Origin: Prostheceraeus crozeri
Lineage: Eukaryota; Platyhelminthes; Polycladida; Euryleptidae
Assembly (NCBI GenBank): GCA_907163375.1
Contig: CAJQUW010009311.1
Span: forward strand, 1 to 64,000
DNA: 64,000 nt
Direction: 5' to 3'
A program made the position numbers and the translations under genes. Positions 28,715-39,409 of the stretch are shown here, in pieces. Each line of letters opens with the position of its first letter. Within the stretch, counting starts at the first letter, position 1. Below the pieces are notes generated by a model that searched no databases, was not told the origin of the DNA, and saw only the letters and a list, made by a program, of their open reading frames with translations.

Positions 28715-30022
28715 TAACATCAAGCTGATTCCAAATCTGGTCTCTGTTTTCCAATCCGATGCTTCGTTTTGAAGCTAGAGCCCAAAACGTCCCAAATTCT
28801 AACTCTGTCGTTTTTCACCAATGTCCCAAAATCTTAAATGGCGTCTCACATCTAAACGAAGACAGATAGGAACAAGCCGATTCTTTCACTGAATTTGTCT
28901 CACTCTTAGCTTTCAAACGAGCTATCGCACGACAAAATCCGTCCACTGGAAGCCAAAATCGAAGCAAGCTGTCCAGAGGGGGGGGGACGTCAGCCGAAAA
29001 TTTTTTCTCTCCGATTTCGCTGGAAACATCCTTCCTAACCCAAAATTTCACGTAGATTCCGAATCTGGCCTCCGTTTTCTCATCCGATGCTTCGTTTGGG
29101 CGCTACACACCAAAACGTCCCAAATTCTAACTCTGTCGTTTTTTCGAAAAATGTTGAAAATTTTTTCTCGCCGATTGCCTTGAAACTCACTATACAGATA
29201 AAGAATTTCACGCTGATTCCAAATCTGAAATCCGTTTTCCAATCCGATGCTTCGTTTTGAAGCTAGAGCCCAAAACGTCCCAAATTCTAACTCTGTCGTT
29301 TTTCACCAATGTCCCAAAATCTTAAATGGCGTCTCACATCTAAACGAAGACAGATAGGAACAAGCCGATTCTTTCACTGAATTTGTCTCACTCTTAGCTT
29401 TCAAACGAGCTATCGCACGACAAAATCCGTCCACTGGAAGCCAAAATCGAAGCAAGCTGTCCAGAGGGGGGGGGACGTCAGCCGAAAATTTTTTCTCTCC
29501 GATTTCGCTGGAAACATCCTTCCTAACCCAAAATTTCACGTAGATTCCGAATCTGGCCTCCGTTTTCTCATCCGATGCTTCGTTTGGGCGCTACACACCA
29601 AAACGTCCCAAATTCTAACTCTGTTAAAATTTTGAAGAAAAATTTTTTCTCTCCGATTGACTTGAAACTCACCCTACCGATGCAGAATTTTACGCTGAAT
29701 CCGAATCTGGCAGCCATTTCACCATCCACGACAACCTAGACGGTCGCCCACGTCAACCTAGGCGGTCGGCCACGTCAACCTAGGCGGTCGGTCACGTCAA
29801 CCCATACGAGACCAACACATCCGAGTCTCACACTCTGTCGTTGCAGAGGGGGGGGAGTCAGCGAACATGTTGTGAACCCACCTGGCCGGCACACCACGAC
29901 AGACTCTGTCGTTCCAGAGGGGGGGGGACTCAGACCCGAAGCACCACGGCGGCCGACCACGACACTCTGCCGTTCCAGAGGGGGGGGGGCGCCGGTCGAG
30001 TGTTTGTCACTTGCTTACTACT
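28715..30022 (-). repeat. Right terminal inverted repeat of element 1
   Basis: This matches 6,808-8,130 inverted. It contains long satellite-like units 491 bp apart (G-tract markers at about 28,977 and 29,468), the 22-bp CACGTC repeat (about 29,738-29,800) and three terminal G-tract blocks (about 29,845, 29,918 and 29,985). Small frames inside are repeat artefacts. Confidence 0.9.
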
Positions 30023-30028
30023 GACACT
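30023..30028. other. Right target-site duplication of element 1
   Basis: GACACT directly outside ACTACT, identical to 6,802-6,807. Confidence 0.93.
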
Positions 30029-33000
30029 GGAATCTGTTATCATCATCCTAAGTGATAGTCTCTACAGTGATTGATGATTAATCTGAACAATTTATTGATG
30101 AGCAGCTACATTTGATCTGCATATTTCTACATTTGATCAAATCCATTTCTATGCTCCCACATTTCATACTGCATATGTCTACATTTGATCTGAAAATAAT
30201 ATTTCATTTGCAAAGGGTGATATCTAATTTGCATATTCTACATTTGATCTGCATATTTCTACATTAATGTCGGAAAACCTATAGTTTTATTTTGAAATAA
30301 TAGAAAATGATATTCTCCTTGTAATGACAGTATCATGATGATGAACGAAAATCATTCTGTGGAATGATAACCTTTTCAATATTATGGTACTCACTCGTCG
30401 TCGTCACGAAAATATTCATGGAAGGAAAGATAAATTCAGAAGGACAGAAATGATATCGCAAATGTATCAAAATCCAACATGACTGAACATTCAATCAGCC
30501 TGGTAGAGAGAATAGCTCATTACAAGGATGAAATTGATTGCAATGTGAATGTAATGCACTTGCACATGATTAATGCGTCGAAATAGAAAGGGATAGGATA
30601 TCTAACATCAGATAGTATTCATCACCTTGTAAATAGCATATTTAGCAGATCTGTAATCGCTTCAAAAAGGTTTGTCTGTCATACGCATATCCAATTCCAT
30701 GATAGACACAGATGGTCTCGCTTCATTGGCCACTAACTTTCACTCTCATGTAACAAGGTCATAGAAGAGGCATGGCTGGGTCTCAAAACGTTTCATTACA
30801 GCGTGTGAAATCGATGTCAAGGACATCAACCACTTATCAAGACTTTCATCTTCGTAAAACATGCAAATAAATGCTCAGCTTTATGAGACGCATGACGCAT
30901 TATGTGCTTACGCAAATTGAAACAATGACTTTCCAACAATTCAGTCTCCAACTTTCACACAAGTTTAACAGTGAACAGCAATAATGCGTCAGTGTCATCG
31001 TCTTAAGAAAGCGATGTTTTATGTAATGCAATGAGGTAGAAACTTATCGATGAAAGTGATAACTAATGAAATCACATGATGACAGCTTTGTCTGTTTGTA
31101 AAATCCCACATTTGCCACACCTATGGAAAAGGCACTCTGTAGCACACCTGCTACACCTTGAACTGGTTGCTCGTGATATATCGGTGACTTGTGATCTTCC
31201 ATACTTCTGTTTATCCAAAACTTTCCATTTGTTGGAGGTCACTGCATCATGACTCCACTGACGCGAGTTAATGACTTTAATTGAGTTATCATTGGAAGCT
31301 TTCTTATTCAAAACTGATGAGGCTTCTCCGGCCTTCTTCGACCTTCCGCATGGTACCCATGTCAGAGTTTTTGCTGCAGAAGTTGCGTGCTTATGACAGA
31401 AAAGTTATCTATGATAACTAATTTTGAATGGCAATTGATATAATTTATTCTTGCTGCTTAGTAAATGGAAATAAAGGCTTAGTGCAAACAGAAATGTGTG
31501 CCGCTGTCGGTATAATTTTCCATCGCGCACGTATGATCACAAGGAGCACTGCGACGTCCAGAATTCGTGAACAAGGATGAAAGATCACCGCAAACAGATT
31601 TGACTGATTCTTTACGATAAATGGGCGCTTGTGCAAAAAATCGTGCCTCCTTGAAAAAGTTTTATGGTCTGCTGATTAACTAAGATGGCGTAAAGATATG
31701 CACACGTACAAAGTCTTCGTTCGGGGATGGTCGCTAACGGTAGTGTTCATCTCAGTAATGTGGCAGAACCACAGAATTAGATTGTTTAAGCGTGTCATTT
31801 TGCTAGAAGTGCAAGCGGATTCAAAACCATGGAACATGTAGGAACTTGCTAAGTGGGTAAAAACATTTAATGCCTTACAGTGATAGGAAAAGTAGTCATG
31901 CGTTGCTTACGGATAGCTGTGAATTCCTTCAAACTGCTCCGATCGACACGATTCCTTCAGACTCGAAGAATTCAGATCATTGCGCAAAAGTTTTCTCGAT
32001 AATGTTGGGCACACCGATCATTTTTAAAAACTGTGCACGAAAAAACGTTCACAAACTTCTCTGTACAACTTGAAATCGTCTGTGTTTCTTTGCTGAGTTA
32101 TCCGGTTGATAACAGTCACTGAAACTTTGCACAATTTGTTGTGTTTAATGTTGAACTGGCTGGTCATTGCTCGATTGATAAGTTATTATTTCAGCAGATT
32201 GTGCCATTTCATTAACGTTGCATGTTCCAATGCTTCCTTTCTAGTAAAACGGAAGAAGAGACGACCTGTGATTCTGTGGGCAGAACATTTAGTTCGGTCG
32301 CCAGCACGGATTTTACAGGGAACGAGACCGGAAATGAGAGTTTGAAAGATACGTTGTGCGCCCTATGGCTACTGCGCGTCTACCGAGGTCTATCCAGATA
32401 CTCTTCTTGTCAGACAGAATTAAAGGAAGCTAGTGGGAAGCAGGATGAAAATTTCAGCAGGAATTCTTATTTTCGATGTTTCTCTGATCAAGTGAGAAGT
32501 GGAAGGTGTAGACCCGCAATTCTTGGGGCACGGAATGTCTTCAAGTTATTGTCTGACATGTGTATGTGTTGTTATGATTCTTGTGATCAGTGATGTCGTG
32601 TAAATGTGGTTAAAGACAATTGGTTCCAGTTGAGATACAATCAAAATGTTGTGTTTGCCGACATTGCCAAATCAAAATGTGTTAAGCTTCATTGACAAAG
32701 GTACTTGAAAACACGACTGCATAACCTGAAGACATTTCATGTTTAAATCATGACTCAAGACTTCGTACTTCTCATTTGACCATTGAAAATACAGACAAAT
32801 ACCATTTAACCAAAACTTGCTTTCCACTGTATTTACATTGCGCTTCTTTGATACTGTCCACCAAGAAGAGGACCCGGGTAGAGCTCGGCAGACGCGCAAA
32901 TTCGTAGCAGCCATAGGGATTCTGGAAATCAGTCGGACGAAAGACTGTGCGAAATTCTAGACATATCTCAACTAGAGGTGTGTGAACCCAAGGCCTACAC

Positions 33001-33361
33001 AACCCGTGTTTGGGTTCGAGTCGGTATTACGAATTTATTTAGGGTTGTTTGTATGAGATTCGGGTTTTGTTTTCAGTTTGTGAATTTATGATACTTAGAA
33101 ATCTATAAATATGCTTATGTTTTGTTGACTTCTTTTGTAGATGTATTTGTGCATATTTCATAAATGTATATGCACACAAATTTTGTGCATGAACTTATTA
33201 TAGTGTGTCCTCAATTACATATCTATTACTAATGAAAGACCTATATTTATTGTTTCATAAAACTACAGCTTGGCTTTCTTTTAAATGCATGTAGGCACAA
33301 TATTTGAACAATATTTGCACAATATTATATGATGTCCATGAAACCATTTTACAATACTAAG
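30029..33361. other. Host intergenic or intronic DNA
   Basis: About 3.3 kb with no gene I can support. The longest plausible frame is 32,222-32,593 on the plus strand, with a splice-acceptor-like tract before it and a GTGAGA donor-like site inside, but no recognised domain. The minus-strand frame at 31,072-31,311 has a short Cys cluster and nothing else. Both may be chance. Confidence 0.5.
30095..30272 (+). repeat. Degenerate tandem repeat of CTACATTTGATCTGCATAT type
   Basis: The phrase CTACATTTGATCTGCATATTT-like recurs about five times with shortened or varied copies. AT-rich simple host repeat next to the element 1 insertion site. Confidence 0.7.
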
Positions 33362-33770
33362 AACTTGAGAACAGCGGCATTTCCTTCCGAAGTCGAGGCC
33401 ATGTTTTCAACATGTGTGTGCGAAGTGTGATAACCTATGCCTGTGAGACGGGAGCAATCACTATGAAGGACCTCAATCTTTTGAGCCGCAGTGACAATGC
33501 GATTATCAGGTGGATTTTTCTGAACGGCTAGCTGATCGTGTTTCTAATGAGGATCTCAGGAGACGGCTTGGCATCCATCCATTGTAAAATGTCATTCATG
33601 TGATTGGGAAGACTCCGCTGGTATGGTCATGTACAAAGAATGCAGGAGGACACCTGGCCAAAGAAAGCATCTCCGGAGGTAGAAGGACGCAAGCTAACGG
33701 GACGACCGAAGAAGAGGTGGTGCAACAACTTGCGAGACGACTTCAGGACGTGTGAAGATGTAATCATAAG
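33362..33770 (+). mobile_element. 3' remnant of a non-LTR retrotransposon (LINE), copy 1
   Basis: Plus-strand translation gives a reverse-transcriptase C-terminal region: VRSVITYACETGA, SDNAIIRWIF, LRRRLGIHP and LRWYGHVQRM...WPKK...GRPKKRW. This is typical of LINE ORF2 ends. The frame is not continuous and only the last part of the element is present. Clade not resolved (RTE- or CR1-like). A second fragment of the same family lies at 34,886-35,140. Confidence 0.75.
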
Positions 33771-33775
33771 AAGTT

Positions 33776-34320
33776 CATGCCTTTGGAGTCTCTGCTGCAA
33801 ATTTATTTTGGATGCGTAAGATCGATTTTAGAATATTGTGCTCCTCTCTTCTTGAACCTGTACATGCATGAAGTTGATGCTGTACAGAGAGTGCAAGGAC
33901 GCTGTCATCGTTTAATTTGTCTTTCTAAATTGTGCAGGTGCTCAAACTTTGTGCCGTTGGACTATCGCAGAATCATTGTTTCATATAAGCTATTTTTGAC
34001 TATTGTAAATGATGTGACACATCCATTACACCATCTTCTACCACCCATTTTGCCACGGACCCACAAATTTCAGCTATCACTGTTTGCAACTGCAGGTCTA
34101 ATTCGTTTTTCACCCAAATGTGTCGCTTATTTAATGATGGTTTCACACTATAACATTGACATTGAGTTTGCTGCGCTGTTTTCCCATTTGTTTAAAGTTT
34201 CTTGTTTGTTTTAATTTTTCCTTATATTGAGTTATCTTTGTCATACTTTCTGTCCCGGTGCCTCACGATTTTTATTGGGGCTTTTTGATTAATTAAACGT
34301 CATTCGTTCATTCATTTTAG
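33776..34320 (+). mobile_element. CR1/L2-like LINE 3' end
   Basis: A frame of about 145 codons reads YFGCVRSILEYCAPLF, VDAVQRVQGRCHRLIC and HLLPPILPRTHKF, the thumb/C-terminal part of a LINE reverse transcriptase. It ends in a short untranslated tail with ATTCGTTCATTCATT microsatellite, as in CR1/L2 families. It is 5'-truncated, the usual LINE insertion form, and abuts the other LINE remnant. Confidence 0.7.
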
Positions 34321-34885
34321 ATTATTTTCGATACGCCATTGCTCAATGTGAAGAATTTCGTAAAGTATAGTTTGGTGATACTCGTAGTCTCTGTTCTTGG
34401 TATGAGGAATAATCAAGTTGATATGATCAACATGTTGAATCAGTTCTGCAGAATTGGCATTGCAGCACTCGTCTCCCGTGAACAAAGAGCCTCACACATT
34501 GGGGCACAAAGAGCCTCGGGTTCGTGCATAGATACGTGTATGTTGATCTTGAAAAATGCAATAAAAATTATACTGCGCGAGTTGCTCAAATAACTATTTT
34601 ATACACATAGCACTAGGGTCGTCAACTTTTTCTGTACTGCTTTATTCGAATCCTGAACGGCAACCACTTTGAATAACCTTCGCTTGCCTGTGATTGATAG
34701 GCTATTACATGTCGGGTGATGGCGGAACTTGATGCCAAGAATAGTCCTTTAGTTTAAACCTATTTTCCCCAAAAATAGCAGAATACGAGAATGAAATCAA
34801 TTTTTATTGACACGGCTGTCTTGCGCTTTTTGATGCTGTCACGGCAAGACTTATGTGGGCATGGAAGAATTTTCGGGAGCTTCTT
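34321..34885. other. Host DNA between LINE fragments
   Basis: No gene or known repeat. A short direct repeat (GAACAAAGAGCCTC and CACAAAGAGCCTC) lies near 34,480-34,520. Confidence 0.4.
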
Positions 34886-35140
34886 CCCATTCTTGCGAGC
34901 AGTAGTATTCCCTTTCGAAGATGAGGCCATGTACTCGTATTCAACAAAATCAATCGTTTGGGACTCAGCGACAACGCAGTGATCAGATGGATTTGTTATA
35001 AACAGTTAGCTGATCGGGTTCCTACTGATGATCTCAGGAGACGGCTTGGCATTCATCCATTCGATGGGGGAAGACTCTGCTGGCATGGTCATGTGCAAAG
35101 AATGCAAGAGGACTCCTGGCCAAAGAAGTGATGCTCATGA
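34886..35140 (+). mobile_element. LINE fragment, copy 2
   Basis: Matches 33,362-33,665: same GAGGCCATGT start, LGLSDNAVIRW, LRRRLGIHP and GHVQRMQEDSWPKK translation. It is a shorter, truncated fragment of the same LINE family, ending about 90 bases before the Penelope-like element. Confidence 0.7.
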
Positions 35141-35227
35141 GACAACAACTGGCATGTATGAGTACGCTAATCGAAAGAGTAGAAATCACGTTCACTAAAG
35201 CGTCCATTGTACGGCAGGTGCATTGTA

Positions 35228-35455
35228 TCTTTTAAATAAGAAACAGTCGCTCCCTTCGTTAAGACAAATTTCCTTTATTGTTCTAAAACCATATATACAG
35301 AGCCCGACGTGTTTCTTCCTCCGACGTTATCAAGGGTACATGAGCTGCACAACTGGACGAGGGGTTAAATAGTAAACGTGAGCGGTCCATCAAACCATCT
35401 CATGTTTCCTGTTCAGGAGAGGTTTATTCTTGGCTATGTGACGACTTTCAGACAA
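35228..35455 (+). repeat. Left end repeat of the Penelope-like element
   Basis: Inverted match to about 58,524-58,752, with several substitutions and small indels. Contains the phrase CAGAGCCCGACGTGTTTC. Confidence 0.8.
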
Positions 35456-35563
35456 CTTCGTGTGAACTGAATTACGTTGTTTGCTAAGAATCGAAAGGTC
35501 AAAGTTCTTGATTTGTACGTCAGTCAGATTGCTTCACCGCTTCTGTGATTTTTATTAACATGT

Positions 35564-36040
35564 TTAGACAGTGCACTTTTTTTGATCGCGATTTTTCAAA
35601 CTGCGTTGATGTTCAGCATATCTATGTTTAAACGGACGACAAGTTTGATCGATGAAATTTTTATTGCAGATTTTGCGATTAAAATTGTAAACTATATATT
35701 TATCGATACAAGTAAATCTGGGTCTCACAGCAGAGCACACATTACAATGACAAGCATTGTTAGGAGAACTGCGCTTTGGAATATTAGCCAAAACCTTACC
35801 GGGCTTAGAAAAGATGCGGATAGCGAGTTTAAATTTTTTAGTTAGAGCCTTCATTTTTCTGCAAAATTTATCATAAACAAAATATAGAGACAAGTTAACA
35901 AATTTTTCACTGTTTTTCGAATTAGATTTGCTATCCTTAGTTTTACAATTATTGTTATAGAAGCCATTGCTATTAAGCCGATGTTTCATCAGGGGCAAAC
36001 TAGCTTCAAGCTCTTCTCTACTAGAACACCTATCAGACAC
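35564..36040 (-). pseudogene. GIY-YIG endonuclease part of the Penelope-like element
   Basis: A 158-codon frame with CHCNVC, then CIDKYIVYNFNRKIC, NKNFIDQTCRPFKHRYAEHQ and a basic end. This is the Penelope-type endonuclease pattern: Cys cluster, VYxxxC strand, Y/F-I-x-QT, then R...R...EH. The catalytic Gly-Ile-Tyr is not clean, and the frame begins without its reverse-transcriptase partner, so it is a remnant. Confidence 0.65.
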
Positions 36041-36330
36041 GTATTTTATGCTATTTTTGACATAGCTTGGAAGTCAACTATCTTTTTGTGGCGAAATGCC
36101 CGAATTCTTTAAAAAACCATTTATAACTGAATTTATTGATGGCATCAAGGAAATTAAGAAAATTATTTTTGGGTACGTCTAAAGTGTACCGAAGTACGTC
36201 TGAAGTATGTTGTAATCTATAGAATTAAATATGTGCAAAATTTTGGGAGGAGATCCATCATTTTTTGGAAACGGACCAACAATTATATCATCTATGTAGC
36301 GCTTATATATCAACGGCTTAATTTTATGTT

Positions 36331-36595
36331 AATGAAAATAAGGAGAAGCGACTTCACGTATCCGGTATTATATCGATAGAGAGTAAAAAACCAAGTTTCA
36401 ACGGATACAAAAGAGAAGAGATATTATATTATACGACGTTTCGCCTTGCAGGCTTGGTCACGTATGAATGTACGTGTGTCTTTCCGTACATTCATACGTG
36501 ACCAAGCCTGCAAGGCGAAACGTCGTATAATATAATATCTCTTCTCTTTTGTATCCGTTGAAACTTGGTTTTTTACTCTCTATTAATTTTATGTT
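36331..36595. mobile_element. Hairpin insertion 1 (99-bp perfect arms)
   Basis: Perfect inverted arms 36,376-36,474 and 36,485-36,583 flank a 10-base loop. The 13-base target repeat TTAATTTTATGTT occurs at 36,318-36,330 and 36,583-36,595, so the insert consists of a tail of about 45 bases on the left plus the hairpin. The stem contains GCCTGCAAGGCGAAACGTCG, reminiscent of a Penelope-type or hammerhead end. It interrupts the Penelope-like reverse transcriptase. Arms without differences suggest a recent event. Confidence 0.75.
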
Positions 36596-36624
36596 GTTCC
36601 TCTAATATTTCTAATGCTCTTTGT

Positions 36625-36864
36625 TCAATTTTGTGCATGAAAATTATAGCCAACGGTGGAGAGAAATGTGCTTCTTATTGGGCAGCCTTTTATTTGGAGA
36701 TATGTTTTGCTATTGTAAGAAATTTCGTAATTAAAGCTCGTCAACTTGAGAAATTCAATTAAATCGCACACGCTCAAACCAAAGTCATATATTTTGTCCC
36801 AATGCAAAGAAGCAAAATCTTCAACCATATCAACCGCTTCTAGAATAGGAATAGATGGGTACAA
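36625..36864 (-). pseudogene. Reverse-transcriptase fragment of the Penelope-like element
   Basis: The frame reads MYPSIPILEAVDMVEDF, then FLKLTSFNYEISYNSKTYLQ and KGCPIRSTFLS, the palm and following motifs of a Penelope reverse transcriptase. The usual catalytic aspartates are not in this fragment. Upstream coding is cut by the element 2 insertion at 37,068. Confidence 0.6.
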
Positions 36865-37062
36865 ATTAATAACATCCAGTGATACAAAAATTAATTACTT
36901 GTCTTTGAAAACATTTTATGTATTTTCAAAACGTTAAGGAGATTTTTCTAATGGGCGTCAATAAATTTAACGAGTTGATTAAGTAGAGAGCTCACGAGCT
37001 AGTCTATCTTTTCGGTTGGTGTACCAATGACATACGCAATGGATAAACATAAGTGGATAAAC

Positions 37063-37068
37063 ATTACT
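37063..37068. other. Left target-site duplication of element 2
   Basis: ATTACT directly outside AGTAGTGAAAAC; repeated at 57,661-57,666. Confidence 0.92.
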
Positions 37069-37409
37069 AGTAGTGAAAACTGTGCCCTACTTGCGAGGGA
37101 TAGGTACATGGATAGGTACATGTATAATTCAGTGTTATCAATAGGTACATGGATGGGTACATGTAAAATTTAGTGTTATGAATGGGAACATGGATAGGTA
37201 CATGTATAATTCAGTGTTATGAATAGGAATAAGTATGAGATCTGTTTTACTGGATAGGTACATGTGTTTGGTACAATCGGTTGAGTACACTGTGTTTCGG
37301 AACGTCTATGAGCGAACTTGTGTGACTTGGTTCTGAGCACTTGGGTACGTACCGATAGACGTCCGTTGTTTGATTTTGAATGGGTTTGCTCAATTGCGAC
37401 TATTGTGAC
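37069..37409 (+). repeat. Left terminal inverted repeat of element 2
   Basis: Matches 57,320-57,660 inverted with about two differences. The outer half is a tandem block of about four units of GGTACATGGATAGGTACATG and AATTCAGTGTTAT sequence; the inner half is unique. No gene. Confidence 0.92.
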
Positions 37410-37470
37410 TATTGCAACCATTGTAATCAAGATGACACATTGATTTTCCTTTTACGTAGACAAACTATGC

Positions 37471-37478
37471 TATAAATA
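37471..37478 (+). promoter_or_regulatory. TATA box of the RING gene
   Basis: TATAAATA, 28-35 bases before the preferred start ATG at 37,506. It shows that the ATG at 37,494 lies too close to be the usual start. Confidence 0.5.
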
Positions 37479-37505
37479 TGAGATAGTTGTTTGATGACAT
37501 ACATA

Positions 37506-38003
37506 ATGATGACCAGTATCCCAACGTCGTGGGTTGTCGCAAGAGACCTTGGATATTCGTTCAAAGCTATAGAAACTGTAACAAATCTCAGTGAAAATAT
37601 CAACGCTGGTGATTTAGTTGATCGACTAATGGATCTAGATGAGCATGCTATGAATCACAATTTGGATCGTAGGTGGATAGAGGATTTCTCCATGCTACAC
37701 TGCAATGATAGTGAAATTAGGAGGATCAAATTGGAACGATATGGAAAGAAGGAGACATCTGACAGTGTTTTAATAAAAAGTTCTCCCAATAAAAGTGACT
37801 TCAGTAGGAAATTAGAAGAAGAGACATTTAAATTATTATGTGAACGGAACTGCGTTAAATGTTTTAAACAGGAACGATCCCTTCTCTTTTTACCATGTTC
37901 TCATAGCGTTATGTGTTCTACATGTTATGTACCCTTTGAAACTTCATCTTGTCCCCTTTGTGATGAAGAAATATCTTCAACAGTCACTGTATATCGTGCA
38001 TGA
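37506..38003 (+). CDS. UBA-like plus RING E3 ligase of element 2
   Basis: The frame is open. The first 60 residues (WVVARDLGYSFKAIETVTN) look like a small UBA-type helical domain. The last 50 hold CVKC, LPCSHSVMCSTC and CPLCDEEI, a C3HC4 RING ending in a short VTVYRA tail, as in IAP proteins. IAP-type RING proteins ubiquitinate host regulators and block cell death; several DNA viruses encode them, so an anti-death or host-control role is likely here. A BIR domain is not present. A TATA box sits just upstream, and a palindrome straddles the stop. Confidence 0.75.
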   Translation: MMTSIPTSWVVARDLGYSFKAIETVTNLSENINAGDLVDRLMDLDEHAMNHNLDRRWIEDFSMLHCNDSEIRRIKLERYGKKETSDSVLIKSSPNKSDFSRKLEEETFKLLCERNCVKCFKQERSLLFLPCSHSVMCSTCYVPFETSSCPLCDEEISSTVTVYRA

Positions 38004-38066
38004 TGAGTCATCATGCACGTCTGTGATTGGTCACTATTGTGTCTTTGTGTGACTTTTCTATATAAG
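37995..38066 (+). promoter_or_regulatory. AP-1 palindrome, CCAAT and TATA promoter
   Basis: A perfect 25-base palindrome (37,995-38,019) centres on TGAGTCA, the AP-1/TRE site, and includes the RING stop codon. It is followed by a reverse CCAAT box (ATTGG near 38,026) and CTATATAAGG near 38,058-38,067. It probably drives the 207-aa gene at 38,114. Confidence 0.65.
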
Positions 38067-38113
38067 GAGGACATTGTACCGTTCTATTTCAAGCATAATT
38101 TGAGGCTAATACA

Positions 38114-38737
38114 ATGTCAATCAGCATGTCGTTCACTACCAACATTCCCATTTCAATAATTTACCGAAGTCAACTCTTCACCGGCAATATATTTTATTCT
38201 GCCGTAAATATAACTGGCTTTAAAGCGGATTTGGTGGATCTGATTGAGGAAATAGTGAAGTATTTCCGCTGCGGAGAGGACGTTGTGGTGCAGAGAATGT
38301 TAATGAGAGTCGTGAACAACGCTCTTACAGGAGTTGCAAGATTGTGGCTCAATGAAGTATTTCGCCCACTAGCTCAAACTGAGATTGTACCGGAATACTC
38401 TCGCTGTTGCTGCAGCAGTATCCAACGGAAACACAACACATGTCTCCATGACATTATCACCTCCAGCTACTTTGACGAGAAGGTTGACAAATGTAAATTG
38501 GACTTATTCAGTGGACCGCCATCAGTAAGCATCAATGTGGCTGCTCAAGGACATTCTGAGGTAATCAGTTTGCGGGCATACTATGCCAATATTTTAAAGA
38601 CTTTCCATTCAAAACCCTGCTGTATGTGCTGTCCAATTTCAAACCATCTAATGAAAGACATTGAGCAGCTCATAACTGCTGCAAATCAGACTCTAGCCGA
38701 TGTGAATGTGTATCAGTTTCCCTCTACAACTTGTTAA
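38114..38737 (+). CDS. Hypothetical element 2 protein, 207 aa
   Basis: An open ATG frame with its own AP-1/CCAAT/TATA region. It has helical segments (DLVDLIEEIVKYF, VVVQRMLMRVVNNAL), then Cys clusters CCCSS, KPCCMCC and a final TTC. I recognise no family. It occupies an accessory position at the end of the element, between the RING gene and the small membrane-active protein, where host-interaction genes are common. Confidence 0.55.
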   Translation: MSISMSFTTNIPISIIYRSQLFTGNIFYSAVNITGFKADLVDLIEEIVKYFRCGEDVVVQRMLMRVVNNALTGVARLWLNEVFRPLAQTEIVPEYSRCCCSSIQRKHNTCLHDIITSSYFDEKVDKCKLDLFSGPPSVSINVAAQGHSEVISLRAYYANILKTFHSKPCCMCCPISNHLMKDIEQLITAANQTLADVNVYQFPSTTC

Positions 38738-38865
38738 GTGTTTTGTGTAATTTTATAAGTACCAGCAACAAACTCTGTGTGAATGCTTGTAAACTTTTGT
38801 GTATAATGATGTAAGTACTAAGCAAAAATTGTAATTGTATTATCTATTTCCATATTAGAATAAAA

Positions 38866-39258
38866 ATGTCTGTAAAACGGAAGGCATCTTCTCGTCAATC
38901 GAAACGGTCCTTCAAACCTTCAAGTCAGTTTAAAAAGGCGTTGCGAAAGTTAAACAGGATACATGATAATAAGAAGAAGTGTAAATTGATTCAAAATTCA
39001 AGTGATGATTCCATTCGTGATTTAGCTTTTGCAATACACAAATGTCTACCTATTTACAAACCTCTATTGAATGCTGGCTCTTTGAATAGCATAAAAAAGT
39101 TTTCAAATCCAAGGAGTAGTGATAAGAAAAGGCGAAACTTAATTCAGCGCGGTGGTGGTGGGTTTCTAAGTATGTTAAATGATATTGGAAACAGTATTAA
39201 TGGTATAATCAATAGTCCGCTTGGAAGGATTGCAGCAACTGCTGCAATGTTAATATAA
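38866..39258 (+). CDS. Small membrane-active capsid-associated protein of element 2
   Basis: An open 130-aa frame. The N-terminal half is highly basic (MSVKRKASSRQSKRSF), then LIQRGGGGFLSMLNDIG begins a hydrophobic, Gly-rich amphipathic end (INGIINSPLGRIAATAAMLI). Same plan as the 95-aa protein of element 1, including the QRGG motif that may be a protease site. Probably a particle-entry factor like adenovirus pVI; inferred. Confidence 0.65.
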   Translation: MSVKRKASSRQSKRSFKPSSQFKKALRKLNRIHDNKKKCKLIQNSSDDSIRDLAFAIHKCLPIYKPLLNAGSLNSIKKFSNPRSSDKKRRNLIQRGGGGFLSMLNDIGNSINGIINSPLGRIAATAAMLI

Positions 39259-39296
39259 GGTTAGCGAATCATAAAGTGACACGTCATCACTTTGAT

Positions 39297-39330
39297 TGAT
39301 GAGTCATATATAGGTGTATATAAGGAAGAC
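39297..39330 (+). promoter_or_regulatory. AP-1 and TATA promoter of the basic-tail gene
   Basis: TGAGTCA at 39,300-39,306 lies beside TATATAAG at 39,317-39,324. A CRE-like ACGTCA is about 20 bases upstream. ATG of the next gene follows at about 39,410. Confidence 0.55.
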
Positions 39331-39409
39331 GCTTTAATGATATTTTATCACTTTCAAGTGACAATTCATTTGCGCTGGTTGAAAGCTCCGAATTAGTACT
39401 TGTTGAAAC

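Larger units (their letters stand above)
6808..30022. mobile_element. Element 1: Polinton/Maverick (adintovirus-like), looks whole
   Basis: A 23.2-kb element with AGTAGT...ACTACT ends, a 6-bp GACACT duplication and terminal inverted repeats of about 1.3 kb. It has the full Polinton core: polymerase B (plus strand); integrase, ATPase, protease and major capsid protein (minus strand). Accessory genes sit at both ends and a plus-strand TBP/PC4-like block lies in the middle. The core reading frames are open and I see no clear break. The intact duplication and open frames point to a recent insertion. The two terminal repeats differ at only a few positions in the stretches I compared, but repeat homogenisation could also cause that. 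Confidence 0.95.

Noticed and set aside
32222-32593. 123-codon plus-strand frame as a host exon
   Set aside because: Splice-like sites exist but no domain or family is recognised; support too weak to call a gene.
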